A DNA stretch of 10,200 bases from Thermoplasmata archaeon (GCA_007129655.1 SKVC01000129.1:1-10200), one strand, 5' to 3'. Shown: positions 1 to 6,232, counted from the stretch's first letter. Made by a program: numbers and translations. The notes: generated by a model not told the origin, from the letters alone.

Positions 1-314
1 CCTTCGTAGTTCACTGCATCACTTGTGGACATATCCAAGCTCCCTTCGGAATCCGCAAGGTGTTGGTCGGCAAATGCCTTGTTTATCAATATGGTTACAT
101 AGTTCGTAGTATTACTGTCGGTAGCTTCGATTCTAAGTACATCGTCATCGAAGCTTACAGTTACCATGTCGACACCTGTCGGGTCTCCAGCGTTGATGAC
201 CAATGCTGCCCAAGGTTCATAGCCTTCTACTTTCAAAAAGGTAGCGGCTCCATGTGCAGCAGCATTCTGTGCCTGGTCCATGTAGGCTTGTCCGCCTGCT
301 ACGGGTGGGTCGAA
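1..314 (-). repeat. Tandem repeat unit, copy 2 (partial)
   Basis: This is the second copy, starting at residue 176 (FDPPV) and truncated by the window edge after about 104 of 140 residues. Its order of motifs is the same as in copy 1. More copies may follow outside the window. Confidence 0.8.
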
Positions 315-839
315 ATCGTTACCAATTACTGCAGACATCTCGATATAGTGTGTACTGAAGTGTTCTATACGGAATACGTACACTGCAGAATTTCCCGCAC
401 TTGCATTTGAATTATCCAATCCTTCGTAGTTCACAGCATCGCTTGTAGAGATATTTAAATCCCCTTCGGAGTCAGCTAGATATTTGTCAGCAAAGGCCCT
501 GTTGATCAATATGCTCGCATGGTTAGTCGTATTACTGTCGGTAGCTTCTATTCTGAGTACGCCGTCTTCGAAGCTAACCGTGACCATGTCGACACCCATG
601 GGATTGCCTGCGTTGATAACCAAAGCGGCCCAGGGCTCGTAATCTTCAACCATCAAGAATGTTGCCGCTCCGTTTGCAGCGGCGTTCTGTGCTTGATTAA
701 TGTATGCCTGCGCGTCTTCTACAGGCGGTTCAAAATCATTTTCTATCAGCCCATCTTCTCCCAAGGAAACCGAAGTCCCCGCTATCACCATAGCCATTAT
801 CAGCACTATGGATGCTATTTCACCAAATATTTTTTTCAT
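1..839 (-). CDS. Secreted tandem-repeat surface protein (N-terminal part, cut by window edge)
   Basis: The reading frame is open on the minus strand from an ATG at 839 to the window edge, giving 279 residues without a stop. Residues 1-28 look like a signal peptide: MKK, a hydrophobic stretch (IASIVLIMAMVIAG), then a small-residue region before GEDG. From residue 36 the protein consists of 140-residue repeats beginning F-[ED]-P-P-V. Each contains an Ala-rich QAQNAAA segment, a YEPWAALVINAG segment and V-D-M-V-T-V-S-F. The complete first copy also ends in FRIEHFSTHYIEMS, a beta-rich ending seen in archaeal extracellular domains. N-X-S/T sequons occur at N103, N129, N146 and N243. The product is probably exported and surface-bound or released. 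Adhesin or S-layer-associated roles are possible, but no function can be assigned. A weak Shine-Dalgarno-like GTGAT lies 4 nt before the ATG, and an in-frame GTG three codons upstream is an alternative start. The C-terminus, and any anchor, lie outside the window. Confidence 0.85.
   Translation of the reverse strand, partial: MKKIFGEIASIVLIMAMVIAGTSVSLGEDGLIENDFEPPVEDAQAYINQAQNAAANGAATFLMVEDYEPWAALVINAGNPMGVDMVTVSFEDGVLRIEATDSNTTNHASILINRAFADKYLADSEGDLNISTSDAVNYEGLDNSNASAGNSAVYVFRIEHFSTHYIEMSAVIGNDFDPPVAGGQAYMDQAQNAAAHGAATFLKVEGYEPWAALVINAGDPTGVDMVTVSFDDDVLRIEATDSNTTNYVTILINKAFADQHLADSEGSLDMSTSDAVNYE
315..734 (-). repeat. Tandem repeat unit, copy 1 (420 bp, 140 aa)
   Basis: This is the first complete copy, residues 36-175 of the secreted protein. 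The DNA period is exactly 420 bp: the sequence at 421 onward matches the sequence at 1 onward. In the first 60 aligned bases I count 13 differences, most of them synonymous, so the protein is more conserved than the DNA. Confidence 0.85.
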
Positions 840-870
840 GTTTATCACTAATCATAACACTACACCCCTA

Positions 871-880
871 ATATAAATTA
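871..880 (-). promoter_or_regulatory. TATA box of the secreted repeat protein gene
   Basis: On the minus strand this reads TAATTTATAT, 32-41 nt before the ATG at 839, with an A-rich stretch (ACCAAAAG) just upstream where a BRE would sit. It predicts a start of transcription near 848-850 and a leader of about 10 nt. Confidence 0.55.
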
Positions 881-895
881 CTTTTGGTGCGAATG

Positions 896-905
896 TAAAA
901 CAAAA
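896..905 (-). terminator. Possible T-rich archaeal terminator after the 906-1196 gene
   Basis: Immediately after the stop codon the minus strand reads TTTTGTTTTA, with no hairpin. T-rich runs alone can terminate archaeal RNA polymerase. The assignment is tentative. Confidence 0.35.
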
Positions 906-1196
906 TTAACCGAATATAGTACCTACACCGGCAGCAGCGGCGTCCTCATTTTCTTTAATAGCTTTATAGACCTCTTCTTTATTCTCAGTTTCTTCGACTT
1001 CTACATCGGCGAATAATTGTTTACATTTCTCTACGGCATCCTCACTGCCTTCGATCATAACATAGGTTATATCTTCATCTAATCCAAGTCCTTCGCCGTC
1101 CCTAACTACGGTAGTTTGCCTGCTTATCAGATCGTCGGATAATATATCCGCAATATGTTTGGTTTTGTCCTTTTCTAGTTCAAATATGGCGTACAT
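906..1196 (-). CDS. Hypothetical protein, small alpha/beta domain
   Basis: A 96-residue soluble, acidic protein. The sequence suggests a first beta strand (MYAIFELE), a helix (KDKTKHIADIL), a conserved-looking patch (DDLISRQTTVVRDGEGLGLDE), a strand (ITYVMIEG) and a helix (SEDAVEKCKQLF). The tail ends in GVGTIFG. No signal peptide, membrane helix, or metal or nucleotide motif is visible. The pattern of strand, helix, strand ending in IEGS, helix suggests a small ferredoxin-like fold, but I cannot name a family. I chose the ATG at 1196 because it begins the first strand. An in-frame ATG at 1217 would add seven residues, and longer extensions overlap the small membrane protein gene upstream. 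A T-rich stretch at 1224-1234 could be a weak TATA element, so it may have its own leaderless transcript or be read through from the gene at 1414. Confidence 0.7.
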   Translation of the reverse strand: MYAIFELEKDKTKHIADILSDDLISRQTTVVRDGEGLGLDEDITYVMIEGSEDAVEKCKQLFADVEVEETENKEEVYKAIKENEDAAAAGVGTIFG

Positions 1197-1234
1197 GTCT
1201 ATCAAATAAGCCAACATGCAGTCCAATAAAAAAA

Positions 1235-1414
1235 TTACTGTCGATATCGGTCCCTTGTTAAAGGAAGTAATGATAAAAATAAACCTACTATCCCAGTTGC
1301 AACCCCTAGAACAGGCGGCATGTCGTATACAACCGTTAATAAAATACCCATTATTATGAACATCAAGCCTAGGCAAATTATGAAAAACGATGCAACACGG
1401 GTGTGATCTGTCAT
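1235..1414 (-). CDS. Small two-helix membrane protein (59 aa)
   Basis: A short frame with ATG at 1414 and TAA at 1235-1237. The translation starts MTDHTRVASFFIICLG and ends LPLTRDRYRQ. Two hydrophobic segments are clear: about residues 9-30 (ASFFIICLGLMFIIMGILLTVV) is split by family-typical small residues, and about 34-51 (PVLGVATGIVGLFLSLLP) forms the second. A YDMPP turn lies between them. The basic C-terminal RDRYRQ suggests that end faces the cytoplasm, so both ends would be inside with a tight outside loop. It lies between the winged-helix/ATPase gene (33 nt before the start) and the 906-1196 gene (38 nt after the stop to the preferred start). A TATA-like box at the right distance supports expression. 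No function can be assigned. Confidence 0.6.
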   Translation of the reverse strand: MTDHTRVASFFIICLGLMFIIMGILLTVVYDMPPVLGVATGIVGLFLSLLPLTRDRYRQ

Positions 1415-1439
1415 GTAGAGAACTAAAAGATAAACGATG

Positions 1440-1447
1440 TAATAAAT
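1440..1447 (-). promoter_or_regulatory. TATA-like box for the small membrane protein gene
   Basis: The minus strand reads ATTTATTA, 26-33 nt before the ATG at 1414, the spacing of a leaderless archaeal promoter. It sits directly after the stop codon of the ATPase gene (1448-1450). Confidence 0.45.
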
Positions 1448-2596
1448 TTAACTATCGACTTCTTGCGTTTTTAAAAACATCAAAAGAGATATCTGTCCCT
1501 TAGTTAGAGGACTGGCTTTTTTCATCCCTTCGTTGTCGTCTTCTTTAAGTAATTTGAGTAATAAAGGGGATCCTTTTGTCATCTGCATGATCCTCTTAAA
1601 TGCTTCCGGATCTATGTCGACTCCCAATAATTTCTTTGCGTCATCACATTTTAGGGGCGGAACTTTTAACTCTTTTACTATTCCTTTATCAATATGTTCC
1701 TTATGATAAAACCGTTCGTAAACAGGCGTTCCTTCTCTTACCGTAAATACAACTTTTAAATTATCCTTCAATTTCAAGGCATCGACTAAATCCGAAAATA
1801 TATCAACTATTTCATCGTTTACATCATAGTAATTATCTACAATTATCAAACCATGTTGTTTTTTTAAGCATTGAAATAAATCATACTCTGGTTCACAGCC
1901 CAAAGCTACAGAAAATTCTTTAAATATATTCTCCACATCCTCTTTGCTTTTTCCGCCGATGCTCAACCATAGTAAATGCCTGTCGTCAATGGAGTCTAAA
2001 AATCGCCTTGCTGTGCTAGATGCTCCGAAGCCCCTAGTACCATGTAACACCGCTACAGGTGTTTCTTCCTGAATCCAATCGTCTATTTTGCTTAAGAGAT
2101 CACCCCTGCCGAATATGTGAGTTACTTCCGGACCTTCATCAAGGAATTTTACCTGTTTTTTAGGACCCACGGCATCTAGATCTAGTTTTCCTGAAGATTC
2201 GATTAAAATAACCGCATCGATAAGACATATCCCTGTTTCATCTTCAATTTCACTTAGAGGAACTATGTCTTCCTCCCCACCTTTTATTACCGTCACTTCA
2301 AAGTTTTCTATTTCCTTCTTCACTTTTTCCGCGGCGTTTATCCCTTTATCCGTAAGTGTATAAGTTTTTAGCTTACGTGAACGCCCTTTTACATGAGCGG
2401 TTCTCTCATCCAATAAACCCTCATCTTTCAATCCCTGTAAGATCCTTGATACATGCGTTCTTGACATATCTACCCCTTCGGAAATTCCCTCCTGCGTTAC
2501 TTCGACGGTTAAGATTTCAACATCGTCATTATGTCTATGATCATCCAGGTAAAGGAGTATCTTTTTTTTGTAGGTAAGTGTCAATTCATCGGGCAT
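1448..2596 (-). CDS. Winged-helix / STAND-like ATPase-domain regulator, degenerate Walker A, short form
   Basis: 382 residues from the ATG at 2596; a TTG six codons upstream is possible but less likely. Residues 5-85 form a MarR-like winged helix, with a recognition helix around SRTHVSRILQGLKDEG and a wing rich in Arg/Lys (VKGRSRKLKTY). Residues 95-160 are a linker domain. FGR at 162-164 opens an AAA/STAND-type NTPase domain: a Walker A-like loop at 186-194 (GTRGFGASS), Walker B LIIVD ending at D254, a TVRE segment with R287, and a GSPLLL motif at 342-347 like the GLPLA motif of STAND proteins. The Walker A lysine is Ala192, so ATP binding is doubtful. Related proteins that I recall from Thermoplasmatota are much longer and continue with TPR-like repeats. 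This one stops just after the NTPase domain, at LTKGQISLLMFLK. It may act as a DNA-binding regulator that no longer hydrolyses ATP. Target genes are unknown. Confidence 0.75.
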   Translation of the reverse strand: MPDELTLTYKKKILLYLDDHRHNDDVEILTVEVTQEGISEGVDMSRTHVSRILQGLKDEGLLDERTAHVKGRSRKLKTYTLTDKGINAAEKVKKEIENFEVTVIKGGEEDIVPLSEIEDETGICLIDAVILIESSGKLDLDAVGPKKQVKFLDEGPEVTHIFGRGDLLSKIDDWIQEETPVAVLHGTRGFGASSTARRFLDSIDDRHLLWLSIGGKSKEDVENIFKEFSVALGCEPEYDLFQCLKKQHGLIIVDNYYDVNDEIVDIFSDLVDALKLKDNLKVVFTVREGTPVYERFYHKEHIDKGIVKELKVPPLKCDDAKKLLGVDIDPEAFKRIMQMTKGSPLLLKLLKEDDNEGMKKASPLTKGQISLLMFLKTQEVDS

Positions 2597-2623
2597 TCTA
2601 ATACACACAATCAAGGGAATGCT

Positions 2624-2634
2624 TAATAATTTTT
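2624..2634 (-). promoter_or_regulatory. TATA-like box of the winged-helix/ATPase gene
   Basis: The minus strand reads AAATTATTAAG, about 28-38 nt before the ATG at 2596. No clear Shine-Dalgarno motif precedes the ATG, so a leaderless or very short-leader transcript is likely. Confidence 0.45.
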
Positions 2635-2639
2635 CTTAC

Positions 2640-2647
2640 AAAAATAA
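2640..2647 (-). terminator. Possible T-rich terminator of the tfs-GNAT unit
   Basis: The minus strand reads TTATTTTT eight nt after the GNAT stop codon. There is no hairpin. This is a weak call. Confidence 0.3.
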
Positions 2648-2655
2648 CTTTGAAT

Positions 2656-3255
2656 CTACAATTTGCAGTGTCTTTCGATATATTCTTTAGTTTCTGTTAT
2701 GTAAGTATCAAGCAGCTTCTTCCTTTCCGGCATGTATTCTTCTCTCAAAATATCGTACATATACCAATCTATCCTTTTACCGTAGAGATACCCGGATTTT
2801 CTCGAAGTACCGGAATGTTCAAAACCGATGTCCTTTAGAACATGTTGTGAACGAAGATTGATCGATGATGACCATGCGGATAGTCTATCGTATCGATGTT
2901 GAAAAAACAACATCTCGCATAGTGCAAGTGTTACTTCTTTACCAAGTCCTTTGTTCCAATATTCCTTGTTACCTATGAATGCTCCGATTGTGGCGTTTCT
3001 AACATCCCGTGAATGATCTTCGTATGAAGCGAAACCGATCGCCTTGTCATTCTCTCTCAGCTCGATGATAAATCTGTGCTTGTCTTCATTTTCCAGATAC
3101 TCTTCGTATTGTTTTTTTATCTCATCCATGTTCTTGAAAACCATGGGTTGTCCTCTAGCGTAAAGAGTACCTTCATGGAAGTTTTCCCAACACTCGACTA
3201 AATGTAGGTCATCACGATTAAAGGCTCTTAATCGAATCCTTCCTATTTCAAGCAT
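2656..3255 (-). CDS. GNAT-family N-acetyltransferase (RimJ/RimL-like)
   Basis: 199 residues. The family transfers an acetyl group from acetyl-CoA to an amino group, in RimJ/RimL relatives often a protein N-terminus, but small molecules are also substrates. The N-terminal RIRLRAFNRDDL segment is the usual first strand and turn. The acetyl-CoA loop is at about 99-107 (YWNKGLGKE, a variant of [RQ]xxGx[GA]), preceded by the strand ATIGAFIGNKE. The late motif N133-x-x-S136 followed by GF (144-145) is typical of the subfamily. About 30 residues rich in Lys and Glu follow the core, making the C-terminus longer than usual. It starts 3 nt after the tfs stop codon, so the two are surely co-transcribed and probably translationally coupled. 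The substrate is unknown; modification of a transcription or translation protein would fit the pairing but is only a guess. Confidence 0.85.
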   Translation of the reverse strand: MLEIGRIRLRAFNRDDLHLVECWENFHEGTLYARGQPMVFKNMDEIKKQYEEYLENEDKHRFIIELRENDKAIGFASYEDHSRDVRNATIGAFIGNKEYWNKGLGKEVTLALCEMLFFQHRYDRLSAWSSSINLRSQHVLKDIGFEHSGTSRKSGYLYGKRIDWYMYDILREEYMPERKKLLDTYITETKEYIERHCKL

Positions 3256-3258
3256 CTA

Positions 3259-3561
3259 TCAATATTCCCTCCATGTGTTATTACATTTAGTACATCTGTA
3301 TATCCTTGTTTCAGGTTCGTCGGCGGCTCTCGTTTGCTCAAGACGCCAGTAAGCTTTATTGTTTTTACATTTCGGGCATCTAACCTTAGTGGTTGGAAAT
3401 ACGGAGGCTTCGTCTTTGATGATAACCACCTCTTTTTCTTCACGTTTAGTGGTTATTATCTTATGGTCATCAGATTTTATATCTCGTGTAAAATCACATT
3501 TTTTACATACCCATTTACCGTCGTCCGTCTTCATCAGCGATTTGCATTTGTCACAGAACAT
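3259..3561 (-). CDS. tfs: Transcription factor S (archaeal TFIIS-like RNA cleavage factor)
   Basis: 100 residues, close to the usual length of archaeal TFS. It enters the secondary channel of stalled RNA polymerase and stimulates cleavage of the backtracked transcript. The N-terminal zinc ribbon uses C3, C6, C19 and C22 (FCDKCKSLM then WVCKKC). A charged linker spans about 25-58. The C-terminal zinc ribbon uses C62, C65, C90 and C93. The catalytic acidic pair D81-E82 sits in QTRAADEPETRIYRC, the hallmark that separates active TFS from RNA polymerase subunit Rpb9 and from inactive paralogues. A TATA box stands upstream with almost no leader, and tfs is the first gene of a unit with the GNAT gene. 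Confidence 0.95.
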   Translation of the reverse strand: MFCDKCKSLMKTDDGKWVCKKCDFTRDIKSDDHKIITTKREEKEVVIIKDEASVFPTTKVRCPKCKNNKAYWRLEQTRAADEPETRIYRCTKCNNTWREY

Positions 3562-3590
3562 ATTTTTCGATACGTTAGTGCTGACGGTTT

Positions 3591-3598
3591 ATTATAAA
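3591..3598 (-). promoter_or_regulatory. TATA box of tfs
   Basis: The minus strand reads TTTATAAT, 30-37 nt before the tfs ATG. It is a near-consensus archaeal TATA box and predicts a leader of only a few nt. It lies 12-20 nt past the end of the TPR gene. Confidence 0.6.
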
Positions 3599-3610
3599 GT
3601 TTACTGGTAA

Positions 3611-4096
3611 TCAGCTCAACAATTCAAGGGCCTTTTCTTTGTCTATTTCAAGGGCATCGAGCATATAATGAAGACTCTTTCTAAGTATTATCTCTTCTCC
3701 GCCCTGTTGAAGGAACTTCTCCATCATGATAGGTGCTTTAAAACGATAGCCCACAGCCATGTCGGACATGTAATTCGCCCTGTTTTCAGGATCAAGTTCG
3801 GCGGCCTTTTTATAGTGCTCTTCGGCACTGTCGAATTTTCCCACCTCTATACAGAATTCCGCTAATGCTTGATGATAAAATGGATTCTCATCCAGCTCTA
3901 TAGCTTTTTTGTAATCCTCTATTATCTCATCGGAATCGACCGTAGGTACCCCAAGAGCGGCTTCTGCCTTACCAAAGTATGCACGAGGGTCTTCATTATT
4001 TTTAGCGGCCTTTTTGAATTTCTTGTATGCACCTTCGTGATTGAACTCGGCAAGGAGTCTTTCACCTTCATCGATTAATTTCTGTATATCTGTCAT
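3611..4096 (-). CDS. TPR-repeat protein
   Basis: 161 residues made almost wholly of tetratricopeptide-like helical pairs. TPR-like units lie at about 3-36 (ending in AYKKFKKAAKNN), 37-70 (ending in YKKAIELDENP, with a small insert around VDSDEI) and 72-105 (ending in YKKAAELDPENR). A final helical region (106-161) departs from the consensus. TPR units form a concave surface for binding other proteins. No enzymatic domain, signal peptide or membrane helix is visible, so a small cytoplasmic scaffold or adaptor is the natural reading. The partner is unknown. The gene appears to be a single unit with its own TATA box, lying between the sugar genes and tfs. Confidence 0.85.
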   Translation of the reverse strand: MTDIQKLIDEGERLLAEFNHEGAYKKFKKAAKNNEDPRAYFGKAEAALGVPTVDSDEIIEDYKKAIELDENPFYHQALAEFCIEVGKFDSAEEHYKKAAELDPENRANYMSDMAVGYRFKAPIMMEKFLQQGGEEIILRKSLHYMLDALEIDKEKALELLS

Positions 4097-4122
4097 GCAA
4101 AATATAGTAGTTTAAGGGCACA

Positions 4123-4129
4123 AATAAAT
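4123..4129 (-). promoter_or_regulatory. TATA-like box of the TPR gene
   Basis: The minus strand reads ATTTATT, 27-33 nt before the ATG at 4096, consistent with leaderless transcription. Confidence 0.45.
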
Positions 4130-4151
4130 GTTTCTAAGCAATCTTTATATA

Positions 4152-4733
4152 TCATTTCCTTTCACATGCGGGAACTCCGTAGACCTTAGCACCTTTTTTA
4201 ACATCATGCGTAACAACTGAGCCGGCACCGACGATTGCATTTTCTCCCACATCTACACCGGCGATAATCGTGGCATTAGCACCGATCCTTGCCCCCTTAT
4301 CTATGGTCACAGATTGTATGTTGGAATCCATCATCTTATCGTTTATGATACATACCCTTGGTCCCAGGAATACATCGTCCTTGACAACGGTACCACTAGC
4401 CAAGTATACCCCACTCTGAATGGAAACGTTTCTACCGATATGACAATCAGCCTCTAATATGGTACCGGAACCGACGATGCTACCACTGCCAACAGTACAA
4501 CCTTCTCTGATCAAAACATGGTGTCCAGTTTGTACGTCATCCTCTAAAACAACATCTTCGTAGACTACGGTTTTATCTCTAATGAGAACATTATTTCCCA
4601 GCACCGTCAAGGCCAATTTTTTCTTATCTCCATTCAATAATATGTCTCGATGATACTTACCAGGATAACCTAGAACGACATCGTCATCGATATGTGTATC
4701 ATCTCCTACTTTAACCGGTCCGATTTTCTTCAT
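4152..4733 (-). CDS. Left-handed beta-helix (hexapeptide) N-acyltransferase, WbpD-like
   Basis: 193 residues with many hexapeptide units ([LIV]-G-x-x-x-x), for example VLGNNV, CTVGSGSIVGSG, CHIGRNV, ARIGANA and VDVGENAIVG, giving a left-handed beta-helix trimer. The segment TGHHVLIREG (70-79) contains two histidines, one a candidate catalytic base. FLGPRVCIINDK (122-133) and the final VYGVPA are typical of sugar-nucleotide N-acetyltransferases such as WbpD, which acetylates the 3-amino group of UDP-2-acetamido-3-amino-2,3-dideoxy-glucuronate using acetyl-CoA. It follows the WbpB-like oxidoreductase after a 4-nt gap, a common pairing that supports the assignment. The Shine-Dalgarno motif overlaps the upstream stop codon. 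The exact sugar (gluco or manno form) cannot be read from the sequence, and O-acetylation is an alternative. Confidence 0.8.
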   Translation of the reverse strand: MKKIGPVKVGDDTHIDDDVVLGYPGKYHRDILLNGDKKKLALTVLGNNVLIRDKTVVYEDVVLEDDVQTGHHVLIREGCTVGSGSIVGSGTILEADCHIGRNVSIQSGVYLASGTVVKDDVFLGPRVCIINDKMMDSNIQSVTIDKGARIGANATIIAGVDVGENAIVGAGSVVTHDVKKGAKVYGVPACERK

Positions 4734-4736
4734 GAA

Positions 4737-4741
4737 ATCAC
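4737..4741 (-). promoter_or_regulatory. Shine-Dalgarno motif for the WbpD-like gene
   Basis: The minus strand reads GTGAT, 3 nt before the ATG at 4733, complementary to the archaeal 16S 3' end. It contains the TGA stop of the upstream oxidoreductase (4738-4740), which suggests translational coupling. Confidence 0.55.
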
Positions 4742-5715
4742 AATGATATCTCTTTTTCCTCTCTTAGAGAACGATGTGCGGCTTCCACGACACGCATGCT
4801 CTCCATACCGTCCTCTCCATCTACGAGAGGAGGATGTTCTCCCTTAATGGCTTCTATTAAATCAATCATCTCTCTTTTTAACGGTTCCTGCCTCTTTACT
4901 GAAAATCTTCTTATATTATGTTCAAGAGGGATATCAAAAAGGTTACTTACATCGTATTCGGTCAATCTTGACGAAGTTACAACTAGCGATTGAGCGATGT
5001 AATCGACTTCTACATAATCATTCGAGCAGGTAATTGAAAGTGACCTTACTTTGTGTGGAGTCAGCCAATTTACTTCCAATACTCCGGTGACACCATTGGC
5101 GAACTGGATCATTATATTGGCATGATCTTCATAAACGTTACCGTCGTTGGTGGGTCCGCCTATTGCATAAACCTTGACCACCTTTTCGTCCAAAAGGTAT
5201 CTCATCACATCTATATCATGTATAGCTAGATCGTGAATTACACCCATATCCGATACGCGGCTGGGGAAAGAGCTGACCCTGCGGGAACTTATAGATATTA
5301 CATCACCTACACCACCTTCTCCAAGTAGTGTCTTTGTAGTCGATACTACGGGATTGTATCTCTCGATCATTCCAACGGCCAGTATCAATCCTTTTTTACC
5401 GGCAAGTTCCACGATCTCTTTCGCATCTTTCAAGTTACTTGCAAGCGGCTTTTCTACCATTAAATTGATACCTGAATCTATTACTTCTTGTGAAACTTCG
5501 AGATGTGTGCTTGCAGGAGTTGCTATAGTAACACCGTCCGGTTCTTTCTCTAACAATTCAGATATATTGTTGAAACACGGAACACCAAAACGTTTGGCCA
5601 CTTTTTTTCCCATCTCTTTGTTTATATCAACTACACCCATAAGACAATCTAAATCGTCTAATACTCTTGCGTGATTTTGACCCATCGACCCTACGCCTAT
5701 TACTCCTATCTTCAT
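4738..5715 (-). CDS. Gfo/Idh/MocA-family oxidoreductase, WbpB-like sugar-nucleotide 3-dehydrogenase
   Basis: 325 residues, the usual family length. The Rossmann domain opens with GVIGVGSMGQNHAR (G7-x-G9-x-x-G12), and D30 at the end of the second strand favours NAD(H). The family signature E88-K89-P90 contains the lysine near the active site. ERYNP at 118-122 resembles the ERFNP segment of WbpB-type enzymes. HDLAIHDID (161-169) carries H166 and D162, usual catalytic candidates, at the start of the C-terminal beta-sheet domain. WbpB oxidises C3 of UDP-N-acetylglucosaminuronate to the 3-keto sugar, which WbpE then aminates and WbpD acetylates. Here the WbpD-like gene follows directly, but no aminotransferase or UDP-GlcNAc 6-dehydrogenase is in the window, so the pathway must be completed elsewhere. 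The product is probably a donor for surface glycans or N-glycosylation. Confidence 0.85.
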   Translation of the reverse strand: MKIGVIGVGSMGQNHARVLDDLDCLMGVVDINKEMGKKVAKRFGVPCFNNISELLEKEPDGVTIATPASTHLEVSQEVIDSGINLMVEKPLASNLKDAKEIVELAGKKGLILAVGMIERYNPVVSTTKTLLGEGGVGDVISISSRRVSSFPSRVSDMGVIHDLAIHDIDVMRYLLDEKVVKVYAIGGPTNDGNVYEDHANIMIQFANGVTGVLEVNWLTPHKVRSLSITCSNDYVEVDYIAQSLVVTSSRLTEYDVSNLFDIPLEHNIRRFSVKRQEPLKREMIDLIEAIKGEHPPLVDGEDGMESMRVVEAAHRSLREEKEISL

Positions 5716-5740
5716 ACAACCAGTCGGTAATGGTATCGGT

Positions 5741-5749
5741 TTTATATAA
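5741..5749 (-). promoter_or_regulatory. TATA box of the WbpB-WbpD-like unit
   Basis: The minus strand reads TTATATAAA, 26-34 nt before the ATG at 5715. It is a strong match to the archaeal consensus and begins only 2 nt after the stop codon of the COG1325 gene. It implies a leaderless or nearly leaderless mRNA. Confidence 0.65.
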
Positions 5750-5751
5750 GT

Positions 5752-6183
5752 TTACTCTTCTATGCATTTGTTTAAAAATTGTTTTATATTATTCAATGCT
5801 TTCTTTCTTTTCGCGGGATAAGTTTCTACCTTTGCACGTATCTTTATCACATAGTTTCCGTCGGAGAGTCTAGGTTCTTCCAGGTAAGCGCTTGCTTTGT
5901 CTAAACGGAAGTAAAAATTACAATCTTCATCGATCCTTTTTTCCACGGTATCTAATAGTGACTCTACCAGTTCTTTGGGTAGATCATCGAACAGAGTTTT
6001 GTATTCCACACTTTTACTCAATTCGCATCTCATAATCGTTATGGTATTACCATAGTGCCCTTTAACAAGCTCCTCTTCGATTTCTACTTCCCTGCCGGCG
6101 GCGTTGATCAAGGCTTCTTTTACCTTTGACGGATCTTCCGTAGCGTGACAGTACGTAGTAAATTTGATGTAATGGAAGGTCAT
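5752..6183 (-). CDS. RNA-binding protein, predicted exosome-associated (COG1325 / PF01877)
   Basis: 143 residues. Family features are visible: the N-terminal HYIKFTTYCHATEDPSKV segment with the ATED signature, GHYGNTITIMRCEL (42-55, corresponding to the GxxGNPI strand of the family), and FYFRLDKASAYLEE (90-103) followed by VIKIRAKVETYPAKR (112-126). Members are small archaeal RNA-binding proteins with a dsRBD-like or ribosomal-protein-like fold that were predicted from gene neighbourhoods to work with the exosome. Direct functional data are scarce. None of the core exosome genes (rrp4, rrp41, rrp42) is in this window, so context adds nothing. It is transcribed away from the gene at 6258 and shares a 74-bp promoter region with it. 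Confidence 0.85.
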   Translation of the reverse strand: MTFHYIKFTTYCHATEDPSKVKEALINAAGREVEIEEELVKGHYGNTITIMRCELSKSVEYKTLFDDLPKELVESLLDTVEKRIDEDCNFYFRLDKASAYLEEPRLSDGNYVIKIRAKVETYPAKRKKALNNIKQFLNKCIEE

Positions 6184-6204
6184 CGAGTTTGGATTGTTTA
6201 TTTG

Positions 6205-6213
6205 TAGTTAAAC
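6205..6213 (-). promoter_or_regulatory. TATA-like box of the COG1325 gene
   Basis: The minus strand reads GTTTAACTA, 22-30 nt before the ATG at 6183. It is a weak match to consensus but at the leaderless distance, in the divergent intergenic region. Confidence 0.35.
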
Positions 6214-6225
6214 ATTTGCATTAAC

Positions 6226-6232
6226 TTTATTA
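6226..6232 (+). promoter_or_regulatory. TATA box of the 6258 gene
   Basis: TTTATTA lies 26-32 nt before the ATG at 6258. It is about 15-20 bp from the divergent TATA-like box on the other strand, so the two pre-initiation complexes could compete. Confidence 0.5.

Noticed and set aside
1..839. The 420-bp repeats as a mobile or CRISPR-like element
   Set aside because: The period is a multiple of three, the frame runs through both copies, and there are no spacers, terminal inverted repeats or transposase.
60..851. Two plus-strand open frames of about 110 residues opposite the repeat protein
   Set aside because: They lie in the same relative position in both 420-bp repeats and are antisense shadows. 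The minus strand has a signal peptide and a continuous, conserved protein repeat.
1197..1376. N-terminal extension of the 906-1196 protein up to position 1376
   Set aside because: It runs antiphase over the small membrane protein, relies on a distant start and has no domain-like pattern. The first convincing strand starts at the ATG at 1196.
1448..2596. Reading the winged-helix/ATPase gene as a pseudogene
   Set aside because: The frame is intact over 382 codons, and the winged helix, Walker B and later motifs are preserved. Only the P-loop lysine and the C-terminal part are missing.
3243..3610. Several open frames on both strands across the tfs gene
   Set aside because: The tfs frame has both zinc ribbons and the catalytic Asp-Glu pair; the others have no recognisable features.
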